A DNA stretch of 64,000 nucleotides from JABDQZ01 sp963801985 (GCA_963801985.1 CAWDGV010000012.1:1-64000); one strand, 5' to 3'. Counted from the stretch's first letter, positions 50,963 through 60,511 are shown. Translations and numbers: made by a program. The notes: a model not told the origin generated them from the sequence alone.

Positions 50963-51295
50963 ATGAAACCTGAATTAGTCCTCTCCATTAAACAGTTGCG
51001 CGATCAAGCTGTTACCACAAAAATGCTGGGTCGTTATCCTGAGCATTTTGCTGCATTGTCGGCCATGCGGGTTAAAAAACTGATCAAAGATCAGGCAATC
51101 AAGCTGCCAAAAGATGCGAACGGCGTACGTATCATGCTCGAATTATCAACGGGAAAGCTTTCCAGATATTCGCATAATGTCGTTTGTGAGCTGTTAAGTG
51201 ATGTTAAAATCCCTGTCTTGTCATCCAAGGAAAATAGAATGGCTCAAACACGGCTTGATATTGACTACCAGCAGATGAAATTAAATAGTAATTGA
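50963..51295 (+). CDS. Small conserved protein of unknown function
   Basis: A basic, helical 110-residue protein (MKPELVLSIKQLRDQAVTTK, LGRYPEHFAALSAMRVKKLI). I do not recognise a domain. The ATG at 50963 is preferred over the start at 50948, which adds only hydrophobic residues. It stands alone upstream of rhlE. Confidence 0.6.
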   Translation: MKPELVLSIKQLRDQAVTTKMLGRYPEHFAALSAMRVKKLIKDQAIKLPKDANGVRIMLELSTGKLSRYSHNVVCELLSDVKIPVLSSKENRMAQTRLDIDYQQMKLNSN

Positions 51296-51446
51296 TCTCA
51301 CCGCTTTATAAGTAACTACTTCAAGCAATAAAAGCTGAAATACAGTTTGATGGAAATCGGCACAATAGGTTGTGTGATTTAATCAGCGAAGCAGGTCATT
51401 CAATGTATCAGCAAAAGACTAAAAACAAGCCGGCTTAATCAGAAGT

Positions 51447-51544
51447 CTTACTGCTATAGCGTGGTTTCTGATACAATGATCGGAGTTTAGGTGCTTTTTC
51501 GGTCAGTACCGCTCTCATTGGCCAACATTCTGTTGGTTTTTTTT
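51447..51544 (+). promoter_or_regulatory. Candidate rhlE promoter and leader terminator
   Basis: TTACTG (near 51449) and TACAAT (near 51473) make a plausible -35/-10 pair. About 50 bp downstream CCAACA (51522-51527) pairs with TGTTGG (51531-51536), followed by eight T. This intrinsic terminator lies inside the presumed leader, about 85 bp before rhlE, so it could attenuate rhlE. The rest of 51296-51621 shows nothing more. Confidence 0.45.
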
Positions 51545-51621
51545 AATATCCTTTCGAATTTCCGCCTGGACCGCAACAGGGCTTTTACCCTGTCTGGTAG
51601 GATTCAGGAGTAATCTTTCAA

Positions 51622-53046
51622 ATGTCATTTGATAACCTCGGCCTTTCGGCTGAAATTCTTCGTGCTGTGTCTGAACAGGGCTATAGCGAACCCACGCCGA
51701 TTCAGCTCAAGGCGATTCCCGTTGTACTTAAAGGCCGGGATATTCTGGCGGGTGCACAGACGGGTACAGGCAAGACAGCAGGTTTTACCCTGCCATTGCT
51801 GGAACTGATTCATGAACACGCGCAGGGTAAAGGCAATCGCCCGATAAGAGCGCTGGTGATAACACCCACCCGGGAGCTTGCTGCCCAGGTTGCTGAAAGT
51901 GTTCAGGTTTACGGAAAGTATCTGCCACACAGGTCGGCTGTTGTTTTTGGCGGGGTAAAAATCAATCCCCAAATTGAGAAATTGCGTCATGGCGTCGACA
52001 TCCTGGTAGCGACCCCCGGACGTTTGCTTGATCATGCCCAGCAGAAAACTGTGGACCTTTCCCATGTTGAGATCCTGGTACTGGACGAGGCAGACCGGAT
52101 GCTTGATATGGGATTTATTCATGATATCCGCAAGATAATGAAACTATTGCCTCAACAGCGGCAAAACCTGCTGTTCTCTGCAACTTATTCAGAGGAGATC
52201 AAGAAACTGGCTAATGATTTACTTGATGCACCTGAGTTAATCGAAGTGGCGCGTCGTAATACGGCTGCCGAGACGGTTGCCCAGGTTGTTTATCCGGTGG
52301 ATAAAGGTAGAAAGCGCGAGTTGCTCTCCCATATGATTGGTGCGAATAACTGGCAACAGATTTTGGTGTTCACTCGTACCAAGCACGGTGCAAACCGTTT
52401 GGTTCAACAGCTTGAGAAAGATGGACTGAGCGCGGCTGCGATACATGGTAATAAAAGCCAGGGAGCTCGTACCCGGGCACTGGCTGGGTTTAAAAACAGG
52501 GAAATCAGGGTTCTGGTGGCTACTGATATTGCCGCCCGTGGCCTGGATATCGATCAATTGCCTCACGTTGTTAATTACGAATTGCCAAATGTTCCGGAGG
52601 ATTATGTTCATCGTATTGGACGTACCGGACGTGCCGGTAATGAAGGTGAAGCCATTTCGCTTGTCTGTGTTGATGAGCTCAAGTTATTGAGTGATATTGA
52701 AAAAGTCCTCAAGCGAAAAATCCCACAAGAGATTATTCCTGGCTATGAAGTGGATCAATCGATCAAGGCTGAGCCGATCCAGAATGGTAGAGGCAGGCAG
52801 CAGCCCCGGGCTCGCAATGCTTCAAAATCATCTTCGGACTCTCATAGACACGATAGAAAACGTGCTAACAGCAGGCGGGATGGTAACCAGGATCAGCTGA
52901 ATGCCGAGAAACAGCAAAGGCCGATGAAGTCATCGAAGCAGGGTGATAAAACAGACCGGAAGCCGAAACCATCCACCAACTCCAGGTCTGCGGGAGCGTG
53001 GTCTAAAAAACCAGCCAGGGTTGCATCCCTGCTTGGTGGTAAATAA
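51622..53046 (+). CDS. rhlE: DEAD-box RNA helicase RhlE
   Basis: This ATP-dependent RNA helicase of 474 residues has all DEAD-box motifs: the Q motif SEPTPIQLKAIP, AQTGTGKT, PTRELAAQ, the VLDEADRMLDMG box, FSATYS, and HRIGRTGRAG in the second RecA domain. A basic, low-complexity tail (from about residue 375; RGRQQPRARNASK, KKPARV) probably helps RNA binding. RhlE-type enzymes take part in ribosome assembly and RNA decay, often at low temperature. ATG follows GGAGTAATC. Confidence 0.94.
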   Translation: MSFDNLGLSAEILRAVSEQGYSEPTPIQLKAIPVVLKGRDILAGAQTGTGKTAGFTLPLLELIHEHAQGKGNRPIRALVITPTRELAAQVAESVQVYGKYLPHRSAVVFGGVKINPQIEKLRHGVDILVATPGRLLDHAQQKTVDLSHVEILVLDEADRMLDMGFIHDIRKIMKLLPQQRQNLLFSATYSEEIKKLANDLLDAPELIEVARRNTAAETVAQVVYPVDKGRKRELLSHMIGANNWQQILVFTRTKHGANRLVQQLEKDGLSAAAIHGNKSQGARTRALAGFKNREIRVLVATDIAARGLDIDQLPHVVNYELPNVPEDYVHRIGRTGRAGNEGEAISLVCVDELKLLSDIEKVLKRKIPQEIIPGYEVDQSIKAEPIQNGRGRQQPRARNASKSSSDSHRHDRKRANSRRDGNQDQLNAEKQQRPMKSSKQGDKTDRKPKPSTNSRSAGAWSKKPARVASLLGGK

Positions 53047-53080
53047 TTTACCTTTTAGGGAAATCAAAACGGAAAACAAA

Positions 53081-53422
53081 ATGAGTGATTTGCCAAATTG
53101 TCCCAAGTGCAATTCTGAATACACTTACGAAGATGGCAATATGTATGTTTGTCCTGAGTGTGCCCATGAATGGAATAAAGAGACAGTCAGTGAAAATACT
53201 GAAGAGAAACTGATAATAAAAGACGCTCATGGAAATCTTCTTGAAGATGGCGATACCGTTACCGTTATCAAGGACCTGAAAGTGAAAGGCAGTTCGTCAG
53301 TGGTCAAAGTCGGGACTAAAGTAAAAAATATCCGTCTTGTCGAAGGTGATCATGATATTGATTGTAAAATCGATGGCATTGGCGCAATGAAGTTGAAATC
53401 CGAATTCGTAAAAAAAGCCTGA
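53081..53422 (+). CDS. PhnA-family zinc-ribbon protein (YjdM-like)
   Basis: This 113-residue protein starts with a zinc ribbon (NCPKCNSEYTYEDGNMYVCPEC, four Cys as CPKC and CPEC) followed by an SH3-like PhnA domain (LIIKDAHGNLLEDGDTVTVI, VEGDHDIDCKIDGIG). The ATG at 53081 is clearly the start; the frame open from 52943 overlaps rhlE. The family was once called phosphonoacetate hydrolase, but YjdM-type members are not that enzyme and the function is unknown. It lies 34 bp after rhlE and may share its transcript. Confidence 0.93.
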   Translation: MSDLPNCPKCNSEYTYEDGNMYVCPECAHEWNKETVSENTEEKLIIKDAHGNLLEDGDTVTVIKDLKVKGSSSVVKVGTKVKNIRLVEGDHDIDCKIDGIGAMKLKSEFVKKA

Positions 53423-53632
53423 ATGCCGGTGTATGGCGCCTGCACTTTTTCTGGATCATCGAATCATTCATTCAAACTCAATGCTGGATGACATGTCTGG
53501 AGCAGGAATCTACGGAATTATAATTAAAATTCCTTATTCCAGTTAATTAAAGGCATTCCACCTTGTTTTATCAGGTTGATTACTGGTAAAAAAATTCATA
53601 TGGTGCAGATATTAGTTTTTGGAACACTCTCA

Positions 53633-54058
53633 ATGCCATCTAGCCTGACAATTGAAAAAATAATTTGGACCGATGACTTTAGCGTGGGAGTCAGAAAGCT
53701 GGATGAGCAACACCAAAAAATCATTAATTTTCTCAACCTATTAATTGAGAGTCCTGATTTATCTGTTCATTCTGAAATGCTTAACAAGGTACTGCCTGAA
53801 TTGTTGAAATATTCAACTGAACATCTCTATTATGAAGAGAAATTATTAAAGGATAACAACTACCCGGACTTCGAAGATCATCAACGCTTTCACGTAGAAT
53901 ATATGGATAAAATTTCTGATATCTCCATTGGCTCAATGGACCTGGATAGCCGCGCTCCCTCTGAATTAATTTATTATCTTAAACACTGGTGGGAAAATCA
54001 TATCCTCAGAGAAGACATGAAATATCGTGCATTCTTTCAGGAGAAGGGAATCAGCTGA
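53633..54058 (+). CDS. Bacteriohemerythrin
   Basis: This 141-residue protein has the hemerythrin di-iron fold. Ligands fit LDEQHQKIINFLN, HLYYEEKLL (His and Glu), DFEDHQRFHVEYM and HWWENHILREDMKYRAFF. It binds oxygen reversibly and may buffer or deliver oxygen, or sense it. The ATG at 53633 gives a normal length; starts at 53576 and 53603 would add a hydrophobic stretch. It converges with selO 15 bp later. Confidence 0.9.
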   Translation: MPSSLTIEKIIWTDDFSVGVRKLDEQHQKIINFLNLLIESPDLSVHSEMLNKVLPELLKYSTEHLYYEEKLLKDNNYPDFEDHQRFHVEYMDKISDISIGSMDLDSRAPSELIYYLKHWWENHILREDMKYRAFFQEKGIS

Positions 54059-54073
54059 TCCGTTTCGTGGATA

Positions 54074-55528
54074 TCAGGTGCCACAGAAAGTCCGGTATCC
54101 AGAATCTGCATCATCAGGCGTATCCTGAAACTGCAATGTTTTTCTTGTGACTGCATAGGGTGATTTGAGAGCCTCAAGAAAATCTTCTGCCGAGTTGGCA
54201 TCTCCAGTCCTGATGCAGGTTTGAATAACGTTTTCCATGTGATGGTTTCTTGGGATGACCACGGGGTTGGACTGACGCATCAGCGATTGTGTTTCTGTAT
54301 CAGTGCCAGGCTGATTTTCCCTGCGTGCTTTCCAGTTGTTATACCAGTCGCCCAACTCAGCACGTATTTGGTTTTCAGCCGACTCCGACGATAAGGACCG
54401 GGTCAATAGATCAAAGCTGACAGTATAATCCAGTTTTTTCTTTTCAAGTTGATTTAACAACTCGGAAACCAGTTCGTGGTCTTCCGGTTGGTATTCCGTC
54501 AAACCGGTTTTTATTGCCATCATTTGAAGATAACGCTTTTTGAACTGGGTAGAAAAATCCGCTATCACTGAACCGGCCTTGTCAATGGCCTGCTTTGCAT
54601 CCTGGTCGATCAGGGGGAGCAGGGTTTCAGCAAAGCGTGCCATGTTCCATTGTGCGATGGTCGGTTGATTGCCAAAGGCATAACGGCCATTCCTGTCAAT
54701 AGAGCTGAAGACTGTCTCCGGGTTGTAAACACCCATCATTGCACAGGGGCCAAAATCAATGGTCTCTCCGGATATAGCCGTGTTGTCAGTATTCATGACA
54801 CCATGAATGAAGCCAACACGTAACCATTCGACGACCAGCTTTACCTGCCGTTCTGCCACTTTTTCAAGCAACTGGATAAATCTGTCATCGCCCGCATCCC
54901 CGAGCTCCGGGTAGTGACGCTCAATGGCATAATCGCAAAGCTTTTCCAAAGCCTGGTGGTTTTCCCGGGCGGCAAAAAATTCAAAGGTGCCAACCCGCAG
55001 GTGACTTGAGGCAATGCGGGTTACAACTGCTCCCGGTTGAAGCGTCTCGCGATAAACATCTTCCCCTGTTGTGGTAACGGCGAGGGAACGGGCGGTTGGA
55101 ATACCCAGGGCATGCATTGCCTCACTCATGATGAATTCCCTGATGGCTGGTCCCATGGCACAACGTCCATCCCCATTCCGGGAGAACGACGTCGGACCTG
55201 AACCTTTCAGTTGGATTTCCTTTCTCGAACCGTGCTTATCAAGCACTTCACCTAGCAGGTGAGCTCTGCCGTCGCCAAGTTGTGGTACAAAGTTGCCAAA
55301 CTGATGCCCGGCATAGGCCATGGCAATGGGCTCCGAACCGGGCAATAGGGTATTTCCGGAAAAGACCTGGGCCAGGTCCTCGTTGGGTAGCCCTGGTTTT
55401 TCGGAAATCAATAATTCATCAGCCAGTTTTTTGTTCCACAAAAAGATCTTTGGATCATTGACTGGTGTAGGTTGGGTGCGTTCGTAAAAAATCTCGTCCA
55501 GACGAGCATAGCTATTTAAAAATTCCAT
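54074..55528 (-). CDS. selO: Protein adenylyltransferase SelO (YdiU)
   Basis: This pseudokinase-fold enzyme AMPylates proteins, often redox proteins, and has 484 residues. Motifs are AYAGHQFGNFVPQLGDGRAHL, QLKGSGPTSFSRNGDGR, the HGVMNTDN catalytic loop and DFGPCAMMG. The C-terminal Cys that in some eukaryotes is selenocysteine is present as ordinary Cys (TFCGT). It is a single gene, with the 55529-55814 gap upstream showing only AT-rich sequence. Confidence 0.94.
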   Translation of the reverse strand: MEFLNSYARLDEIFYERTQPTPVNDPKIFLWNKKLADELLISEKPGLPNEDLAQVFSGNTLLPGSEPIAMAYAGHQFGNFVPQLGDGRAHLLGEVLDKHGSRKEIQLKGSGPTSFSRNGDGRCAMGPAIREFIMSEAMHALGIPTARSLAVTTTGEDVYRETLQPGAVVTRIASSHLRVGTFEFFAARENHQALEKLCDYAIERHYPELGDAGDDRFIQLLEKVAERQVKLVVEWLRVGFIHGVMNTDNTAISGETIDFGPCAMMGVYNPETVFSSIDRNGRYAFGNQPTIAQWNMARFAETLLPLIDQDAKQAIDKAGSVIADFSTQFKKRYLQMMAIKTGLTEYQPEDHELVSELLNQLEKKKLDYTVSFDLLTRSLSSESAENQIRAELGDWYNNWKARRENQPGTDTETQSLMRQSNPVVIPRNHHMENVIQTCIRTGDANSAEDFLEALKSPYAVTRKTLQFQDTPDDADSGYRTFCGT

Positions 55529-55814
55529 GATTGCAAAGTATCACAGGAAAAACTGTCTTACCCATAAGGGATTAGTGGAAAAAACCTGATGCACAAGCTT
55601 TTTATCACGGATCTCGAGCAATTATTGTTGCAGTTTTTTTGAACTTGGCTGAAAAAATGCGTTATTCCGTAGAATGAGTGAGTAAAAAAGTGGGTAAAAC
55701 CGGACCTGGTTCACAATACTATAATTAAATATTAATATACTGATTTATATCAATGATTTTCATAGCTTACAGATGATAGTTTAAGCAAATCTTAAGCAAT
55801 GCGGGTTTAGCTGG

Positions 55815-55922
55815 GTGGAATTTTTAATTGGCTTTAATAGTGTAGTGGCCATCGTTCTGGCGGCAATAGCCGGTCGCTTTTTTTATTGTAATCGTTGTCA
55901 TTGTTGTGATGACGCGGAATAA
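55815..55922 (+). CDS. Possible 35-residue membrane peptide
   Basis: A GTG-initiated frame with one hydrophobic helix (FNSVVAIVLAAIAGRFFYC) and a Cys-rich tail (CNRCHCCDD). It precedes two more small genes in the same direction. The ribosome-binding site is weak. The Cys pattern could bind a metal, but this is only a possibility. Confidence 0.35.
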   Translation: MEFLIGFNSVVAIVLAAIAGRFFYCNRCHCCDDAE

Positions 55923-55937
55923 GTTGTAGAGGCAATT

Positions 55938-56030
55938 ATGAGCTTGGTTGTTATTTTGTTGTGCTTTTTTGCGGTATTGGCGACAGCTTTTCTCACCTGC
56001 AATATTTTCTGTGATTCAAATAACCAGTGA
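55938..56030 (+). CDS. Possible 30-residue membrane peptide
   Basis: An ATG frame with AGAGG 5 bp ahead encodes a hydrophobic peptide (LVVILLCFFAVLATAFL) with two Cys near its end (TCNIFC). It lies 15 bp after the 35-residue frame and 54 bp before a small exported protein. Confidence 0.4.
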   Translation: MSLVVILLCFFAVLATAFLTCNIFCDSNNQ

Positions 56031-56084
56031 GTTTTCAGGCTTAAGATGCCCGGGTTGTTTTTTCAGATACACAGGAGTCCTGTA

Positions 56085-56357
56085 ATGTCAGTAAAAAAAA
56101 TCATATTGATCATGCTGTTTAGTGTTATTTCAAGTTCGCTGTCTGCTGAGATCTACTGGTTGAATATGCCCGGTTCATACAGCAAGAAATACAGTGAATT
56201 TACGCCATCCGTATCTTTGCCAACGGTCGATTATGAAGCCTGCCAGGCAGCTTTAACTCAATATGCGCAGGACAACGAGATGGTTGAGAAAATCGGCTGC
56301 GATATTCAACCTTTGCCTGATGCGGTTAATCTGGCCGATCATTGGGCTGCGAATTAA
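56085..56357 (+). CDS. Small exported protein, function unknown
   Basis: This 90-residue protein has a signal peptide (IILIMLFSVISSSLSA) and a short mature part with two Cys (YEACQAA, IGCDIQ), which probably pair in the periplasm. I do not recognise it. The ATG at 56085 follows AGGAGTCCTGTA, a good ribosome-binding site; the start at 56046 lies before it and is less likely. Confidence 0.65.
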   Translation: MSVKKIILIMLFSVISSSLSAEIYWLNMPGSYSKKYSEFTPSVSLPTVDYEACQAALTQYAQDNEMVEKIGCDIQPLPDAVNLADHWAAN

Positions 56358-56570
56358 TCCAAAACAAAGAATAGGTCGTTCCAGTTTTTTCTGGTCAGTC
56401 TTTGCAAATAGGCTGCATGGTTCCGGCCTGGTGAATTTCATCAATTTTGGCTGAATCATCAACAAACCCGCAGGTTCACTGGAGAGGCCATATGTATTGA
56501 CCTCCTGTTGGACACATGTTCTTGGCATGTACTAGACTGTTTTGGTCTTTTTACTGCATTGTGATTTAAC

Positions 56571-57671
56571 ATGTCCTCCAAATTATTTGAAACCTATCAG
56601 CTGAACGCCTTATCGCTAAAGAACCGCATGGTGATGGCTCCCATGACGCGCTGTCGTGCCGGGGAAGGTGATGTTCCAACGCCACTGATGGCAACCTATT
56701 ATGCGCAGCGTGCCACAGCCGGCCTGATTATTACCGAGGGTGTACCGGTTTCACCCAAGGCCAGGGGGTATCTCTGGACTCCGGGTATTTACACGGCGGA
56801 ACAAATCAAGGGATGGGAGAGCGTTACAAAAGCCGTGCATGAAGCTGAAGGGCTCATATTTACCCAGATCTGGCATGTGGGCCGTATTTCCCATCAAAGC
56901 CTGCAACCTGATGCCGGTAAGCCCGAAGGTCCTACCGATGAATGGTCGCCAGATACTGTCTGTTTTGCCTATGATGAAAATAATAATCCGGGGAATGTTG
57001 CGACCAGTCCTCCACAAGCGTTAGATGAAGAAGGCCTGGCAAGGATAAAAGAAGAATTTGTCCAGGCAGCCCTGAATGCGCGTGAAGCCGGCATGGATGG
57101 TGTTGAAATTCATGGTGCAAACGGTTACCTGTTTGACGAGTTCCTGAGTTCAATCATTAACACCCGTAAAGATGAGTATGGTGGTTCTGTCGAGAATCGC
57201 TGCCGGTTTTTACTTGAAGTCACAAAAGCTGTGGGTGAAAGCATAGGTTTTGAACGAACAGGGGTCAGGATTTCACCCAACGGTCGTTTTAACTCCATTC
57301 CCGAAGACCCGGAAATGGAAGCTACTTTTGTCTATCTGGCTAAACAACTGGGTAACTACGGTATCGCCTACCTGCATATCAATGATCAGGCGACCTTTGG
57401 ACTGCCTGCAATTCCAGGAGGCATGATTGCAAAGATCAGGGCAGTTTTCAGTGACCCGATTATCCTGTGCGGAGGATATGACGCAGAGCGTGCCCAGGCT
57501 GCTATTGATTCAGGTATTGCTGACCTGGTTGCCTATGGTGTGCCCTATATTGCTAATCCTGATTTGCCTGCCAGGCTGGAAAATGGCTGGACTTTGAATG
57601 AAGCCAACAGGGATACGTTTTATGGTGGCGGGAAAGAAGGTTATACAGACTATCCTGTCTATAAGCCCTAA
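56571..57671 (+). CDS. Old yellow enzyme-family NADH:flavin oxidoreductase
   Basis: This FMN-dependent ene-reductase has 366 residues, with family motifs NRMVMAPMTRCRAGEGDVPT, the VEIHGANGYLFDEFLSS catalytic helix (His and Asn), NTRKDEYGGSVENR and VAYGVPYIANPDLPARL. It is like NemA/OYE enzymes that reduce unsaturated carbonyls and nitro compounds. The ATG at 56571 is the natural start. It stands alone. Its physiological substrate cannot be told from sequence. Confidence 0.92.
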   Translation: MSSKLFETYQLNALSLKNRMVMAPMTRCRAGEGDVPTPLMATYYAQRATAGLIITEGVPVSPKARGYLWTPGIYTAEQIKGWESVTKAVHEAEGLIFTQIWHVGRISHQSLQPDAGKPEGPTDEWSPDTVCFAYDENNNPGNVATSPPQALDEEGLARIKEEFVQAALNAREAGMDGVEIHGANGYLFDEFLSSIINTRKDEYGGSVENRCRFLLEVTKAVGESIGFERTGVRISPNGRFNSIPEDPEMEATFVYLAKQLGNYGIAYLHINDQATFGLPAIPGGMIAKIRAVFSDPIILCGGYDAERAQAAIDSGIADLVAYGVPYIANPDLPARLENGWTLNEANRDTFYGGGKEGYTDYPVYKP

Positions 57672-57781
57672 GCAAAGTGCTAACAGGGTCGGCTTGCTTC
57701 ATATCGTTTTATTTGTAGTTGTTGCTAACTGGTCTAGAATCAAATGGAAGTATAATTAGAACCGAGAAGGATCTCAAAGCC

Positions 57782-59356
57782 ATGCAGAAATCTGTTCTTG
57801 AAAAAACCGCCAAACAAAAATCATCGGCATTTAGCCATATTTTTAAACTCTACCTGGCAATATGGATTGTGTTGTCAATTGCCTTAATCAGCCTGTTAAT
57901 AAAAAATGATTTTGAAAAAGCGCTACTTGAATTTGAGCAATTCAATAAAGAGATAACAGACCATGTGACCGAAAGGATGCTTGTCGCTGAAACGGCGCTT
58001 GAAGGTTTTTCAGCTTATGTTTCGCAAAGTAGTAGCATTAATCACAGTGAACTTTCACTTTTTGTCTCGAATCTGTTGAAACGTTACCCTTTTCTTTACA
58101 TGTTTGAAGTGGCGGAGAAGGTTAGTCATGATCAACGCGAGGAAATTGAGTCAGGCTTTAGAAATATATTTCCGGGTTTCTATATCAGGCGTTTTGATTA
58201 TGAAAAAACGAGGCAATGGCAGCCTGTAGAAAAATCGGAATTTTATTACCCAATCATTTTTCAGGAGCCATTTTACAACGACAACCGCAACATACTCGGT
58301 CTTGATCTTTTTGCATCAGATTTTTTAGTGGAAGCAATGTTTGAGTCGCAGGTACAGTCATTACCGGTAGCAACGCGCCCATTTATTCTTGCGGAAAATG
58401 AGCTTGGTTATGTTATTCATCGCGCTGCTGGAAGTGTGACCGCAAACCAGCCCCAGCCTCTGACTGCAAAAAGATACGCTCTGCTGGCACTTAAATCGGA
58501 GGATTTATTTTCAAATATAAAAACAACTTCAGCAGCCATATCTATCTCGTTAAGGCATGGAGGCTTCCAGCTGCAAAACGGCAACAATCCGATTGTTCTG
58601 GAAAAGATATCCACAAAGGGCGGTAAGGTAGATCAGGTTTTATTTCCGGAAATGACTTTTACAAAAGACCTTTCTCAGATAACGCCATCCCAGCCTTTTA
58701 TATTGCATACCCGGTTTCAGCTGGGATTGGATAGCTTTAGCTATATTCTGGTTTCATTCATTCTGATGGCCGCAATACTCATTCCCATGCTGGGTAAAAA
58801 GTTTGCCTACCAGTATTTTGAAAAACGTCTTAACGACATGGAGTCTGATGGTTCACTTTTTTACCTCGCTAATTATGATGCACTTACCGGGATACCGAAT
58901 CGCTATCGTTTGCTTGAACACCTGGAAATGATGATTATCAGGGCCAGAAGAAATAACACCAAATTTAAAATATTTTTTATAGACCTGGATAATTTAAAGC
59001 CTATTAATGATTTTCATGGGCATGCAGCAGGTGACTTTGTGTTAAATGAATTATGTTCGAGAATTGCAGATCGGATGCGCCATGATGAAATGCTGGCGCG
59101 TTTTGGTGGGGACGAATTTGTGCTGGTATCAAATCATTACTCTGACGAACAGGACGAGGCAGAACTCATTTATCGTATCAAGCAGCAATTTACATCCCCG
59201 ATTCTTTATCGGAATGAAGAGTTTATTGTTGATATCAGTGTGGGATGTGCAACATATCCTGAGGATGGCAAAAACCTCAATGCCTTGCTGGAAACAGCCG
59301 ATGAAAGAATGTACCTGGACAAGAAAAAGAATAAAAAATTATCTCCAGTCACCTGA
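57782..59356 (+). CDS. Diguanylate cyclase with CHASE-type sensor domain
   Basis: This 524-residue membrane protein makes the second messenger c-di-GMP. An N-terminal helix (LYLAIWIVLSIALISLLI) is followed by a periplasmic sensor resembling CHASE (FYYPIIFQEPF, NILGLDLF), a second membrane helix (FSYILVSFILMAAILIPML) and a GGDEF domain (NYDALTGIPNRY, FIDLDNLKPINDFHGH, ARFGGDEFVLV). The inhibitory site upstream reads RHDE rather than RxxD, so product feedback may be weak. ATG at 57782. Confidence 0.92.
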   Translation: MQKSVLEKTAKQKSSAFSHIFKLYLAIWIVLSIALISLLIKNDFEKALLEFEQFNKEITDHVTERMLVAETALEGFSAYVSQSSSINHSELSLFVSNLLKRYPFLYMFEVAEKVSHDQREEIESGFRNIFPGFYIRRFDYEKTRQWQPVEKSEFYYPIIFQEPFYNDNRNILGLDLFASDFLVEAMFESQVQSLPVATRPFILAENELGYVIHRAAGSVTANQPQPLTAKRYALLALKSEDLFSNIKTTSAAISISLRHGGFQLQNGNNPIVLEKISTKGGKVDQVLFPEMTFTKDLSQITPSQPFILHTRFQLGLDSFSYILVSFILMAAILIPMLGKKFAYQYFEKRLNDMESDGSLFYLANYDALTGIPNRYRLLEHLEMMIIRARRNNTKFKIFFIDLDNLKPINDFHGHAAGDFVLNELCSRIADRMRHDEMLARFGGDEFVLVSNHYSDEQDEAELIYRIKQQFTSPILYRNEEFIVDISVGCATYPEDGKNLNALLETADERMYLDKKKNKKLSPVT

Positions 59357-59365
59357 AGGAAATTA

Positions 59366-59611
59366 TTAATTTTTATTAATTCCGCAGACTTTAATGGCGT
59401 CACTTAAAACCGGGTTTCGGCCGTACAATAAACAGCCTCCATCCGGCCGGTCTCCATACCAGAAAGGACAGTAGTGTAATTTGATGACCTGGCCATGCGG
59501 AGTCATACGCCAGTCTACTGAATGGCAATAACCACCAGCCGGTATTTTCTGTTTTACCCTTTCATTAACGATGGCGGGTAATGGATGTGTTATCAGGTTA
59601 CGCTCGATCAT
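59366..59611 (-). CDS. Small protein of unknown function
   Basis: An 81-residue protein with four Cys (GYCHSVDW, LHYCPFWY, GGCLLYG, VCGINKN). No signal peptide or membrane segment. I do not recognise it. It is convergent with the cyclase gene and ends 10 bp from it. Confidence 0.5.
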   Translation of the reverse strand: MIERNLITHPLPAIVNERVKQKIPAGGYCHSVDWRMTPHGQVIKLHYCPFWYGDRPDGGCLLYGRNPVLSDAIKVCGINKN

Positions 59612-59660
59612 TGATCAACTGATGTCACAGGTCGTTCCGGGAAAAAGATCTAATTTTCAA

Positions 59661-59685
59661 AAAAAAGGCCTGCAACAGCAGGCCT
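59661..59685 (-). terminator. Terminator after livF
   Basis: AGGCCTGC and GCAGGCCT form an 8-bp stem with an AACA loop; on the minus strand it is followed by a run of eight T. It ends the ABC transporter operon. Confidence 0.9.
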
Positions 59686-59734
59686 GAATAATTAAATGCC
59701 TGGTGGTAAATAACCAGGAAAGACAGCTGGTTTT

Positions 59735-60511
59735 CTAGATAGCCAGGTATTCATGACGCAGGTCTTCGTTATCGAGGACTTCCTGCGCAGTGCCATCAAA
59801 TACCAGCCGGCCCATATCCAGAATCAGGGCCCTGTCCGCCAGTCTTAAAGCGGCAACGGCATTCTGCTCTACAATAATCGTTGTGATACCCTGTTTCTTG
59901 ATGCCTTCAACAATGCTGGCGATTTCATGCACTATCACAGGAGCCAGGCCTTCATAAGGTTCATCCAGCAGCAGCAGCTTGATATCCCTGGCCAGTGCGC
60001 GGGCCACAGCGAGCATCTGCTGTTCACCGCCGGACAGGGTGGTGCCCATCTGGTTACGACGTTCAGCAAGCCGGGGAAAGTGCTCGTAAATACGTTCGAT
60101 TGTCCAGCCGATTGGTGGTGCGATCTGTGCCAGTTCCAGGTTTTCCTGAACAGTTAATCCTGGAATGATGCGACGGTCTTCCGGTACCAGGGCAACACCT
60201 TTTTGTGCCGCGTCATGCGACTTCAGGCCGTGCAAGGGCTGGTGGTCTAGCCATATCTCACCATGCGGCATTTGCGGGTCATCCATCCTGGCAATTGAGC
60301 GTAATGTTGTCGTTTTGCCGGCTCCATTACGACCCAGCAAGGCAACGATTTCGCCTTCGCGAATATCGAAGCTGATGCCGTGGATAATATAGCTCTCACC
60401 GTAGTAGGAATGCATATCCCAGACCGAGAAATAGGTGGGGTCTGAACCCTGGGATGTAATCGCCTGCGGTCGTGGGCTATGTAAAGGTTTTTTTGTCTGT
60501 TGATCACTCAT
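59735..60511 (-). CDS. livF: Branched-chain amino acid-type ABC transporter ATP-binding protein (LivF-like)
   Basis: This 258-residue ATPase shows Walker A LLGRNGAGKTT, the LSGGEQQMLAVARAL signature, Walker B LLLLDEPYEGLAP and the H-loop position held by VEQNA, which is typical of LivF. It pairs with LivG as the second ATPase. It has a longer N-terminal extension (about 25 residues) than E. coli LivF. Last gene of the operon, overlapping livG by 8 bp. Confidence 0.93.
   Translation of the reverse strand: MSDQQTKKPLHSPRPQAITSQGSDPTYFSVWDMHSYYGESYIIHGISFDIREGEIVALLGRNGAGKTTTLRSIARMDDPQMPHGEIWLDHQPLHGLKSHDAAQKGVALVPEDRRIIPGLTVQENLELAQIAPPIGWTIERIYEHFPRLAERRNQMGTTLSGGEQQMLAVARALARDIKLLLLDEPYEGLAPVIVHEIASIVEGIKKQGITTIIVEQNAVAALRLADRALILDMGRLVFDGTAQEVLDNEDLRHEYLAI

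Noticed and set aside
54074..55528. Selenocysteine in SelO
   Set aside because: The C-terminal position is an ordinary Cys codon and no in-frame TGA occurs.
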